A stretch of 64,000 nucleotides of DNA from Acidimicrobiales bacterium. GTDB taxonomy: Bacteria; Actinomycetota; Acidimicrobiia; Acidimicrobiales; Palsa-688. Location of the stretch: NCBI GenBank assembly GCA_036378675.1, contig DASUWA010000043.1, positions 1 to 64,000 on the forward strand, given 5' to 3'. Of this stretch, positions 25,658 through 32,883 are shown piece after piece. Made by a program: the position numbers and the translations under genes. The notes beneath the pieces were generated by a model. The model was not told where the DNA came from, did not search any database, and saw nothing but the letters and a program-made list of their open reading frames with translations. The first letter of the stretch is position 1, and every line of letters starts with the position of its first letter.

Positions 25658-26292
25658 CAGGCGGTCACCTCGACATTGTCGGAGTTGTCCAGGTAGCGCT
25701 CGAGGGCGGCTCGCGCCTTGGTGCGGGCCCGGTGAAGGAGGACTCGCTGGTTGGCTTCGCTGATGTCGAGGAGCTCGCACACCTCTGAAGCGGAGAGCCC
25801 CTGAACGTCGCGCAAGGTGATGACGACCCGCTGGCTGTTGGGCAGTTGCCCGATGGCGGCCAAGACCTGTTTGGTGGCTTCGGCGGAGATCACCTGCTGC
25901 TCTGTCGGGGAATGGAAGGTCGGAGGCGTAGACCAGAATCCGGTCCATCGGCCTGTGTCGTGAAACCGGGTGGGATCCTCGGCGGGCTCATCTGTGTCGC
26001 TGCCGAGAGCGGAGAACGGCTGGGTGCGGGCCTCCCGCTGGCCCCGGGTGCGGGCCCGGTTCACCAGGATGCGAAAGATCCAGGTCTTCAGCGATGAGCG
26101 CCCTTCGAAGCCCTCCAGACCTTTGATCACCCCGAGCCAGGTTTCCTGCACCACGTCCTCAGCGGCCTCGCGGCTGGAAACGTAGTAGCGGGCCACCCGC
26201 AACATGCTGGCGTGGTAGCGGTCGATGAGGTCGGCGAAGGCCTGTTCATCACCGCCGCGTAGCGCGGCGAGCAGCTCGGATTCGTCGTCAAT
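25657..26292 (-). CDS. ECF RNA polymerase sigma factor (start codon unclear)
   Basis: Region 2 is SMLRVARYYVSSREAAEDVVQETWLGVIKGLEGFEGRSSLKTWIFRILVNRARTRG, region 4 is LPNSQRVVITLRDVQGLSASEVCELLDISEANQRVLLHRARTKAR. Homology clearly starts earlier than ATG 26205: codons up to 26290 read DDESELLAALRGGDEQAFADLIDRYHA, the usual N-terminus. In that extension there is no ATG, GTG or TTG. The options are ATT at 26292, a mutated start, or a frameshift in the C-run at about 26298-26311. Starting at 26205 would remove the first helix of region 2. The partner anti-sigma gene follows directly. Confidence 0.8.
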   Translation of the reverse strand: MDDESELLAALRGGDEQAFADLIDRYHASMLRVARYYVSSREAAEDVVQETWLGVIKGLEGFEGRSSLKTWIFRILVNRARTRGQREARTQPFSALGSDTDEPAEDPTRFHDTGRWTGFWSTPPTFHSPTEQQVISAEATKQVLAAIGQLPNSQRVVITLRDVQGLSASEVCELLDISEANQRVLLHRARTKARAALERYLDNSDNVEVTA

Positions 26293-26345
26293 GGTCGGGC
26301 GGGGGGCGAATTGGATGGGAGCGAGGCTAGGTCGCTCGCTGGGCC

Positions 26346-26448
26346 TCAGCCGAGCGGATCAGCCAGATGGTCACCGACCTGCAGGGCGTTGGCGACGATG
26401 GTCAAGGTGGGGGTTGACCGCTCCGGCGGACACGAAGAACGACGAGTG
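26346..26448 (-). pseudogene. GMC oxidoreductase, C-terminal remnant
   Basis: On the minus strand the 33-codon open stretch reads SSFFVSAGAVNPTLTIVANALQ and VGDHLADPLG before TGA 26348-26346. The xVNPTLTIxANALRxADHL pattern is the last conserved motif of GMC-type FAD oxidoreductases, which includes the FAD-contacting Asn-Pro. A TGA at 26451-26449 precedes it, so the rest of the enzyme is gone. It lies between the sigma gene and the broken SDR gene. Confidence 0.65.
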
Positions 26449-26469
26449 TCAGGAAGCAACCTCTTTCGG

Positions 26470-27301
26470 TCATTCGGAGCTCCATGTGCCCCGAAAATCG
26501 TTGAACAGGGTCAGGCCGCCGTCGACGAACAGGGTCTGGCCGGTGACGTAGCCCGCCTCATCCGACAGCAGGAAGGTCGTGGCGCTGACCATCTCCTCGG
26601 ACAGCCCGGCCCGGCCCATCGGGATGTGGATTGTGACAAGGGCCCGCTTCTCCGGGTCGTCGATCCAGGCCCGGTTGATCGGTGTGACCGTGGCCCCCGG
26701 ACCGATGGCGTTGACGCGAATACCGCGCCCGGCGAACTCGAGTGCCAGTGTCCGAGTCAGGTTCTGCATGCTGCCCTTGCTCACCGAGTAGCCCAGGAAC
26801 TTCGGCTTCGGGATCATCTGGTGGACCGAGGAGACATTGACAATCGCCCCCGGGCGGTTGTCGTCGAGAAGTTGCCGGATCTGCTCGCGGGCGCACAGAA
26901 AGGCACCCCGCAGATTCACGGCCAGCACCCGGTCGAAGGCCGCCCGCTCCAGCACGTCGGAGTCCTGGGCGATCTGGATGCCGGCGTTGTTGACCAGGAA
27001 GTCCACCGTGCCGATCTCGTTTCGCACGTCCTTGAACATCTGCTCCACTGCCGTCTCGTCCGACACGTCGGCCTCCACCAGGATGGCCCGGCTGGGGGCG
27101 GGGGCACGCGTTGACTTCATCGATGCAAGCCCGCACCCCGGCGTCGATGGCGTGTTTGGTCGCGTCCGCGCCCTCGACCGATCCCACATAGTTGACCGCC
27201 ACGTTGACGCCCTCGTGTCCCAACCTGACAGCTATCGCCTGGCCAATCCCCGAACTGCCACCCGTCACAATTGCGGTCTTGCCTTCCAAACCGTTCACCA
27301 A
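26470..27301 (-). pseudogene. Short-chain dehydrogenase/reductase with frameshift
   Basis: ATG 27301 starts VNGLEGKTAIVTGGSSGIGQAIAVRLGHEGVNVAVNYVG, with the TGxxxGIG cofactor motif. Near 27108-27118 the frame shifts in a C-rich run (codons for ..DEVNA, then RAPAPSRAILVEADVSDE in the other frame). The rest is intact: DFLVNNAGIQ, the catalytic Ser/Tyr/Lys in VNVSSVHQMIPKPKFLGYSVSKG, and the ending GYVTGQTLFVDGGLTLFNDF. One inserted or two missing bases would explain it. It was probably a glucose 1-dehydrogenase-like SDR. A sequencing error in the GC run is a real alternative. Confidence 0.8.
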
Positions 27302-27499
27302 CTGCCTCCTCGTCCGTAACCGGAGAACGCTGTCTGCTGGCGGGCTGAGTTGTTACATCCGGGACCTGTAGTTGTTCGCGCTGAGGTGCTCGCGATGGCG
27401 TGTAACGGTTTGGACCTGAACGTGACAGTGCACGCATGAAGTGCTCCCGATCATGGGCTCGCTGACGATGATGGCGCTCCACCTCTTGGATGACCAGCT

Positions 27500-28273
27500 G
27501 TGAAGAGGCTTGACATTGGTGAGGGGTCCCCGGTCCTCCTTTTGCACGGCTTCGGTCTGTCGCCTTTGAGCTACCGTCGAAGCGCCGAGCAGCTCGCCGC
27601 TCGAGGAAAAGTTCGAGTGATCGTTCCTGACCTCTTCGATACCAAACGGCAATGGACCCCGGAGTCAGCCCTGGGAGAGCTGGTAGGCATGCTCGACGAA
27701 CTCGAACTGGACCGGGTCACTGCCGTGGGCCACTCCTTCGGGGGGTGCTTCGAGCTGGGTCTCGCCGCCACCTGTCCCGAGCGGGTGGTTGAGTTGGTCT
27801 TCTGCGACACTCTCGGTCTGTCCAACGGATGGGGGCTCGCCACGCAGGCGCTGCGCCCGACCAACCTCTTTCTGCTCGCCACGCCGGGTGCCGCATTGGA
27901 CTTTGTTCATACCTTCATCGCTCACCCGGCCGGGGTTGCCCAAGCTGCTTGGCACGGATTTGTCGGTGATCATCATCCCGACGTCACGGCTGTGGCTAGA
28001 GCCGGTCTACGAGCTCACGTCCTCTGGGCGGAACGGGACACGCTCCTTCGCCAAGAGGAGGGGCGACGGTTCGCAAAACAGCTCGACGCCACGTTTACTG
28101 TCGTCTCACCCAGACCCGGCGGCAAGACCGTGGATCACAACTGGATGTACCGATGTCCACAGCTCTTCGTAGACAAGATCGAACGTCTCAGCTTGGAGGC
28201 CTGGCGCGGCGGTGCGCAGTTTCAGATGGAGCCCTCAGACACCGCCCGCGCTCGTTCCTCTAGAGGGCTGTAG
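27500..28273 (+). CDS. Alpha/beta hydrolase
   Basis: 257 residues from GTG 27500. The oxyanion strand PVLLLHGFGLSPLSY and the nucleophile elbow VGHSFGGCFELGLAA (Ser in GHSFGG) are clear. The acid is probably in AHVLWAERDTLL, and the base His in KTVDHNWMY. The 3' end overlaps the oppositely oriented acyl-CoA dehydrogenase gene by 52 bp; the last 30 residues are poorly hydrophobic and may be an extension. Substrate unknown. Confidence 0.8.
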   Translation: MKRLDIGEGSPVLLLHGFGLSPLSYRRSAEQLAARGKVRVIVPDLFDTKRQWTPESALGELVGMLDELELDRVTAVGHSFGGCFELGLAATCPERVVELVFCDTLGLSNGWGLATQALRPTNLFLLATPGAALDFVHTFIAHPAGVAQAAWHGFVGDHHPDVTAVARAGLRAHVLWAERDTLLRQEEGRRFAKQLDATFTVVSPRPGGKTVDHNWMYRCPQLFVDKIERLSLEAWRGGAQFQMEPSDTARARSSRGL

Positions 28274-29178
28274 TAACCGCTCCCGGCAATCAGGTCCACG
28301 AGAAGGCCTTCGCTGTGCGACCGCCCTCGAGGCAACCGGCGTAACGGTTGGCTGTAGCGCGACAGCCATGAGAGACACGACTCGTCGCAGAATCCGATCG
28401 CGCCATGAAGCTGGTGAGCAATACGGAACGTGGTCTCTGCGGCTTCCAGCGATGCCGCCCGGAGAGCAACAGCATCGGTCATCGCGTCCGGTTCGAAGCG
28501 GCGCACGGCCCATAGGGTGTACTTGCACAGCTCCTCGAGACTTTGTGTCGCGACCGCGATGTCCGTCAAGGCGAACTGCACCGATTGGAACGCGGCCAGC
28601 GGCTTGCCGAATTGCACCCTGTCCCGCACGTGGGAGCAGGTGAGATCCTGGGCAGCCTGCAGCATCCCGAGCAGTGTCCAGCTTTGGAGTGTCAGCAGCA
28701 CGGGACCGGCTTTTGTCGACCCGGACCAATCCCCGATCTCGACCGGGGTGACGAACTGACCGAGCTTTCCTCCGACAGGAGACCCGACACCGACGACCTG
28801 TGCGGTGCGCCCTTCGAGGTCGAGCACCGTCCAGCTGAGGTCCAGATCAGCATGTGGCACCCGTCCTCTCTCGTCCCAGACGAGGGCTATCGCGTCCGCC
28901 CCGTCGACCGAAGCGGAAGCGATCCTTTCCGCTACCGGGTACGGGACTGCGAACCGACCCGCGGCACGGCACGCCAGAGCAGCCGCTTCCGCCTGCTCCT
29001 GGTCCTCGACGGCGTCGATGTCCCAGGTGCCCAGGCGGGCGAACCCCTCGCCGAGGCTGACGCGGTAGCTGGGGTCGGCCTCCGCTCGTTGAACGTGATC
29101 GAATCCCCCCGATGCGGCCAGCCAGGCGGTTACCGATTGAGCAAACTCCAAGGCTTCCGTCGACGGCTCGGTGTTCAT
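28222..29178 (-). CDS. Acyl-CoA dehydrogenase, smaller subunit of a putative heteromeric enzyme
   Basis: 318 residues, shorter than the 385-residue partner encoded just upstream. The C-terminal helical domain is recognisable: LTCSHVRDRVQFGKPLAAFQSVQFALTDIAVA (family signature) and TTFRIAHQLHGAIGFCDESCLSWLSRYSQ. The N-terminal and middle domains are reduced. Its ATG overlaps the stop of 29175 by ATGA. Such tight pairs in actinobacteria encode alpha2beta2 acyl-CoA dehydrogenases, often for sterol side chains. Whether this subunit keeps FAD-contact residues could not be decided. Confidence 0.85.
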   Translation of the reverse strand: MNTEPSTEALEFAQSVTAWLAASGGFDHVQRAEADPSYRVSLGEGFARLGTWDIDAVEDQEQAEAAALACRAAGRFAVPYPVAERIASASVDGADAIALVWDERGRVPHADLDLSWTVLDLEGRTAQVVGVGSPVGGKLGQFVTPVEIGDWSGSTKAGPVLLTLQSWTLLGMLQAAQDLTCSHVRDRVQFGKPLAAFQSVQFALTDIAVATQSLEELCKYTLWAVRRFEPDAMTDAVALRAASLEAAETTFRIAHQLHGAIGFCDESCLSWLSRYSQPLRRLPRGRSHSEGLLVDLIAGSGYYSPLEERARAVSEGSI

Positions 29179-30332
29179 CGTCCTTCTCCTACCATCGCCC
29201 TCGAGAGCAGGACCCGCTGCATCTCCGTCGACCCTGACGCGACCGTCGAGGCCTGCGCGTACCGCCAGTGGTCCTCGACCGCTCGGACGAACTGCTTGTA
29301 CGGCTCTTCGCCACCGCCGACGGCAAACTCCTCCACCACGTCCATCAGGACCTCCCCGACCTCCTGGTCCAACTTCGTAACCGCGATCCGGTAGACGGCA
29401 GCGTCGCTCGGATCCACCTGACCGGATGCCTGCCGGTCGACGACCCGGTATGCCAGCAGCCGTGCTTGCCTCGCGTGTACCAGCGCCATCGCCCAGCGCC
29501 CCTTCAACACATCGGGAAGCCCCTGCCAGCGCTCGCCGAGAGAGAGCGGCGCCTCGAGCAGGAGGCGCTCGCAGCGCGCGTACCGAGCGATGCCCACCCG
29601 CTCGAAGGCCAACGTTTCACGGACCAGCCGCCAACCGCCGTTGACCTCGCCCAGCACGTCATCGGGTCCGACCCACACCCCATCGAAGAAGACTTCGTTC
29701 AGGTGATGGGGCCCTATCATCGCCCGGATAGGCCGGACCTCGATCCCGGATCTGTCCATCGGCACCAAGAACGCCGTAATGCCCTGGTGCTTCTCTGCTG
29801 CGGGATCAGTTCGCGCGAGCAGGAAGATCCACTGCGCCATTGTCGCGTACGACGTCCACACCTTTTGTCCGTGAACCTCCCAGCCGTCGCCGACCGGCTT
29901 GGCGACGGTGCGCAGTGACGCGAGGTCCGAACCTGCTTCGGGTTCGGAGAAGCCCTGGCACCACAGCTCGTCGCCGGCCGCGATAGCAGGCAGGTGCTGT
30001 TCCTTCTGCGCTTCGGTGCCGAAGCGCATGATGCCCGGCGCTACCCAGTTCACGTTCATGTACTGGGGACCCCGCGGCTCATGGCGCGCCCACATCTCCT
30101 CGCGCAGCGCCATCAACTCCCAGACACTCCGCTCTTGACCCCCGTACTGTGCCGGCCAGCTGAGAGAGATGAGGCCCCGGGCACCAAGCTCTCGGCAGAA
30201 CCTCTGGGTTGTCGCGAGGTCGGAAGGATCGTCTGTAAATGCGCCGAGGAAGTCCGGGGGCAGAAGCTCTCGCATCAGGTCTCTCAGCTGAGCTCTCAGC
30301 GCGGCCGTTTCCGGCGACTCTGCGAAGTCCAC
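29175..30332 (-). CDS. Acyl-CoA dehydrogenase, larger subunit
   Basis: 385 residues, full family length. WCQGFSEPEAGSDLASLRTVAKPVGDGWEVHGQKVWTS is the classical ACADS_1 signature and substrate-binding segment. ALVHARQARLLAYRVVDRQASGQ is in the C-terminal helical domain, and STVASGSTEMQRVLLSRAMVGEG forms the FAD-binding end. It catalyses alpha,beta-dehydrogenation of an acyl-CoA, probably with the 28222 product. It is the first gene of a two-gene minus-strand operon. The substrate is not apparent, but the nearby amidohydrolase and hydratase remnant suggest a catabolic cluster. Confidence 0.9.
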   Translation of the reverse strand: MDFAESPETAALRAQLRDLMRELLPPDFLGAFTDDPSDLATTQRFCRELGARGLISLSWPAQYGGQERSVWELMALREEMWARHEPRGPQYMNVNWVAPGIMRFGTEAQKEQHLPAIAAGDELWCQGFSEPEAGSDLASLRTVAKPVGDGWEVHGQKVWTSYATMAQWIFLLARTDPAAEKHQGITAFLVPMDRSGIEVRPIRAMIGPHHLNEVFFDGVWVGPDDVLGEVNGGWRLVRETLAFERVGIARYARCERLLLEAPLSLGERWQGLPDVLKGRWAMALVHARQARLLAYRVVDRQASGQVDPSDAAVYRIAVTKLDQEVGEVLMDVVEEFAVGGGEEPYKQFVRAVEDHWRYAQASTVASGSTEMQRVLLSRAMVGEGR

Positions 30333-30390
30333 CGATCAACTATAGATAGACCGCTATCCCACCTTCCGACCAGGAGTCCCTTGCTGATCA

Positions 30391-31299
30391 CTAGGCGAAC
30401 TCGCGGACATCCTGTTCCCTTAGTCCCTCAACTACTAGCTCCGGTTCGGTCTTCTCATTCCCGGACAGGGGCTCGCCACATGCAGGTACAGGCAGGATAC
30501 GACGGGTGGCCACTTCGGACCGCCAGGTTCTAGTCAGTCCCGAGGGTTCAGTCGCCGTGAAGAGCACGCTGTCACTTCCAATTTCATGTCCCGATCGGGG
30601 CCAGTCGAGCAAGTCCCAGCCGATCTCCCTAAGGATCGCCCTCTCCACGGCCTGAACAGCCGGCGAGCTCATTCCAGTACAGCCGCGATAACGAGAAAGC
30701 TGGTCCTCGATGGGTCCCGTCCGTGTAACGATGCGAATGAGTGACAGGGCGTCCAGATAGCCCCAGCAGGTTCCCTCGGGAAGAATTATCGCAGTTGGCG
30801 CGAAACGATGCCCCCCGGTATGGCTGGTTCGGCGCACGGCATTCCCAGCCAATGTTCCATCAGCCTGCAACTCAATTTGGAGTGACGTGCCAAGCGAGCC
30901 GCAACATGGGTCTCTTCGCCCGTGACCGCAGATGAGCACTTCCGTCGCTTCAACCGGGTGGCACCCGGGAGGTTCCGATCCCGCCAACAATGCTGAAGCC
31001 GTCTCGACCGAACTCAGGCGTGCTGGAGCCCGGACGCCCAGATAGCGACCCCGGGAAGGGTCCCAGCTGTACATGGACACGGACCAAGAGGAATCGCTGC
31101 GGGGGACCACAGCTTGAACCCTTACTCCGCGCCGCTTGGCGGCGACCGAAAGTTCGCCTAGGCCTGGGAATTCCGAGACATCGCGGGGCCATGGCAGCGG
31201 CCAGTCGATGACTAGGAGTCCCCTGTAGGATCCAGCTGTCCCGATCGGATCGACGCCTTCTGACCTTGTCCATTCGCAACAGCGCATCGGATCGTTCAC
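30391..31299 (-). CDS. Sucrase/ferredoxin-like family protein
   Basis: About 302 residues from GTG 31299; the frame runs further to 31440, but that would overlap the divergent gene start and the first residues there lack homology. The thioredoxin-like [2Fe-2S] ferredoxin fold is marked by EVLICGHGRRDPCCGSLG and by RRTSHTGGHRFAPTAIILPEG, a motif strongly conserved in this family. The N-terminal CCEWTRSEGVDPIGTAGSY probably supplies part of the metal site. Family members are uncharacterised. It is divergently arranged with the 31430 gene, with about 130 bp between. Confidence 0.85.
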   Translation of the reverse strand: MNDPMRCCEWTRSEGVDPIGTAGSYRGLLVIDWPLPWPRDVSEFPGLGELSVAAKRRGVRVQAVVPRSDSSWSVSMYSWDPSRGRYLGVRAPARLSSVETASALLAGSEPPGCHPVEATEVLICGHGRRDPCCGSLGTSLQIELQADGTLAGNAVRRTSHTGGHRFAPTAIILPEGTCWGYLDALSLIRIVTRTGPIEDQLSRYRGCTGMSSPAVQAVERAILREIGWDLLDWPRSGHEIGSDSVLFTATEPSGLTRTWRSEVATRRILPVPACGEPLSGNEKTEPELVVEGLREQDVREFA

Positions 31300-31429
31300 T
31301 CTGATAAGTCTAAGGTCCCGCGGGTCACCAACTGCTTCGGCCAACGAAGCCCGGCGTGAGAGGGGCTTATAACATCGGTGAAGGCTGTCGATGCCAGCGG
31401 CTTCGGCGGTATGGAAAATAGGGAGGGCC

Positions 31430-32779
31430 ATGACCACCACCGAGTTGGGGATCAGGGGTAACGCGGACCTCGGCTATCGCATCAACGACGCAGACAACCA
31501 TTTCACCGAGCCGCCCGACTGCTTCGAGAGGTACATCGATCCCTCCAAGGCCGAGCTCGCCATCCGGTACGTGACGGGGCCAGATGGCAAGCAGGTCCAA
31601 CTGTTCGCCGGCCAGCACTCCAAGTTCAACGCGCATCAGGTCACCTACTCGAAGGAAGAGGTTCAGAAGATGCTCGGCGACACCTCGACCGTTGGCGCGG
31701 GAAGGGGCACCGTCCCCAGGAAGGAAGGCGAGCGCGAGCTCGGCATAGTCCCGGGAATGCTCCTCAACCGCCTCAACCCGCTGAAAGGGCTGTCTGAGGA
31801 GCAGCGCCAGGCATTCGTGGCCGAGTTCCGGGAGAAGTCGGAGGCGTTCGGCAACCGCGATCTCCGTCTGGCGCTCATGGACGAACAGGGGATCGACAAA
31901 GCTGTCATGTTTCCTGCCGCCGCTCACGACATCGAGTACGAGTTCGCCGACAACATCCCAGCCCTGTACGCCAACATCCGCGCCTTCAACCGCTGGATGG
32001 CTGAGGAAGTGAACTTTAACGCCGAGAACCGCATCTTCCTCCCGCCCTACATTTCCTTCGCCGACCCGGACCTGGCGGTGAAGGAACTGGAGCAGGTGAT
32101 TGGGGACGGCGCCCGGATGATCCAGACCAAGAGCGGCCACGCTCACGGGGGAGCCCACAATCCCTACGGCGGCAGGTCACTGGCCGATCCCGTATACGAC
32201 CGGTTCTGGTCCATCGTCAACGAGGCTGAGATAAGACTGGCCGTGCACCTAGGTGGCACGGACTACCAGAAGTATGGAGCGGACTGGTCTGAGGACCCGA
32301 ACGCCGTCTTCGGGGACTTCGACGCGTTCCAGTGGATGATGTACTGGGGTGACCGTCCCGCAATGGAGCTCACCGCAGGTCTGATACTGCACAACTTCTT
32401 CGGGCGCTTTCCGAAGGTCAAGGTGCTGCTGTCAGAGATGGGAACCGTGTGGCTCCCATACACTCTTCGCAAGGCCGACCACGCTTTCCTCATGGGTCGC
32501 AAGGCCAAATGGTCGGAGAATGGGCGCCTCGATCGCCGGCCGTCGGAGATATTCCGCCAGCACTTCGTCATCGCGCCATATCCGGAGGAGAACGTGCAGC
32601 GGGTGGTTTCGGACGTGGGTATCGATCCCATCGTCTTCGGTTCGGACTTCCCACACGGCGAAGGGCTCGCTTACCCATCGCAGTACGTTTCGGACCAGCT
32701 GACCGGGTTCTCGGGCGAAGAGCAACGGCGCATCATGCGCGACACCCTGGAGTCGTTCCTCGCCCCGTGCTTGAAATGA
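31430..32779 (+). CDS. Amidohydrolase_2-family metal-dependent hydrolase/decarboxylase
   Basis: 449 residues from ATG 31430, with GGGAGGG immediately upstream. The TIM-barrel family features are INDADNHFTEPPDCFERYI (DxHxxE-type metal motif), AHDIEYEF, AEIRLAVHLGG (middle His) and GIDPIVFGSDFPHGEG (final Asp). Length and motifs fit the large branch found next to acyl-CoA metabolism genes in mycobacteria and relatives. The substrate is unknown. A TATAAC box at about 31370 may be its promoter -10. It overlaps a truncated enoyl-CoA hydratase start by ATGA. Confidence 0.88.
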   Translation: MTTTELGIRGNADLGYRINDADNHFTEPPDCFERYIDPSKAELAIRYVTGPDGKQVQLFAGQHSKFNAHQVTYSKEEVQKMLGDTSTVGAGRGTVPRKEGERELGIVPGMLLNRLNPLKGLSEEQRQAFVAEFREKSEAFGNRDLRLALMDEQGIDKAVMFPAAAHDIEYEFADNIPALYANIRAFNRWMAEEVNFNAENRIFLPPYISFADPDLAVKELEQVIGDGARMIQTKSGHAHGGAHNPYGGRSLADPVYDRFWSIVNEAEIRLAVHLGGTDYQKYGADWSEDPNAVFGDFDAFQWMMYWGDRPAMELTAGLILHNFFGRFPKVKVLLSEMGTVWLPYTLRKADHAFLMGRKAKWSENGRLDRRPSEIFRQHFVIAPYPEENVQRVVSDVGIDPIVFGSDFPHGEGLAYPSQYVSDQLTGFSGEEQRRIMRDTLESFLAPCLK

Positions 32780-32883
32780 GTGAGGACTATCGGCATGTCC
32801 GTTACGAGGCGCTCGAGAGTGTCTCTGTTATCACCCTCGACCGCCACCCGATAAATGTTTACGACGGCCGCTTCCACTATGCG
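32776..32883 (+). pseudogene. Enoyl-CoA hydratase/isomerase, N-terminal remnant
   Basis: ATG 32776 overlaps the preceding stop (ATGA), so it was the next gene of the operon. About 35 residues are recognisable: EDYRHVRYEALESVSVITLDRHPINVYD, the first two strands of the crotonase fold. After about 32883 the frame stays open but has no homology and is antisense to the MFS gene. The rest of the roughly 260-residue enzyme is absent. This looks like a deletion or recombination endpoint. Confidence 0.6.
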
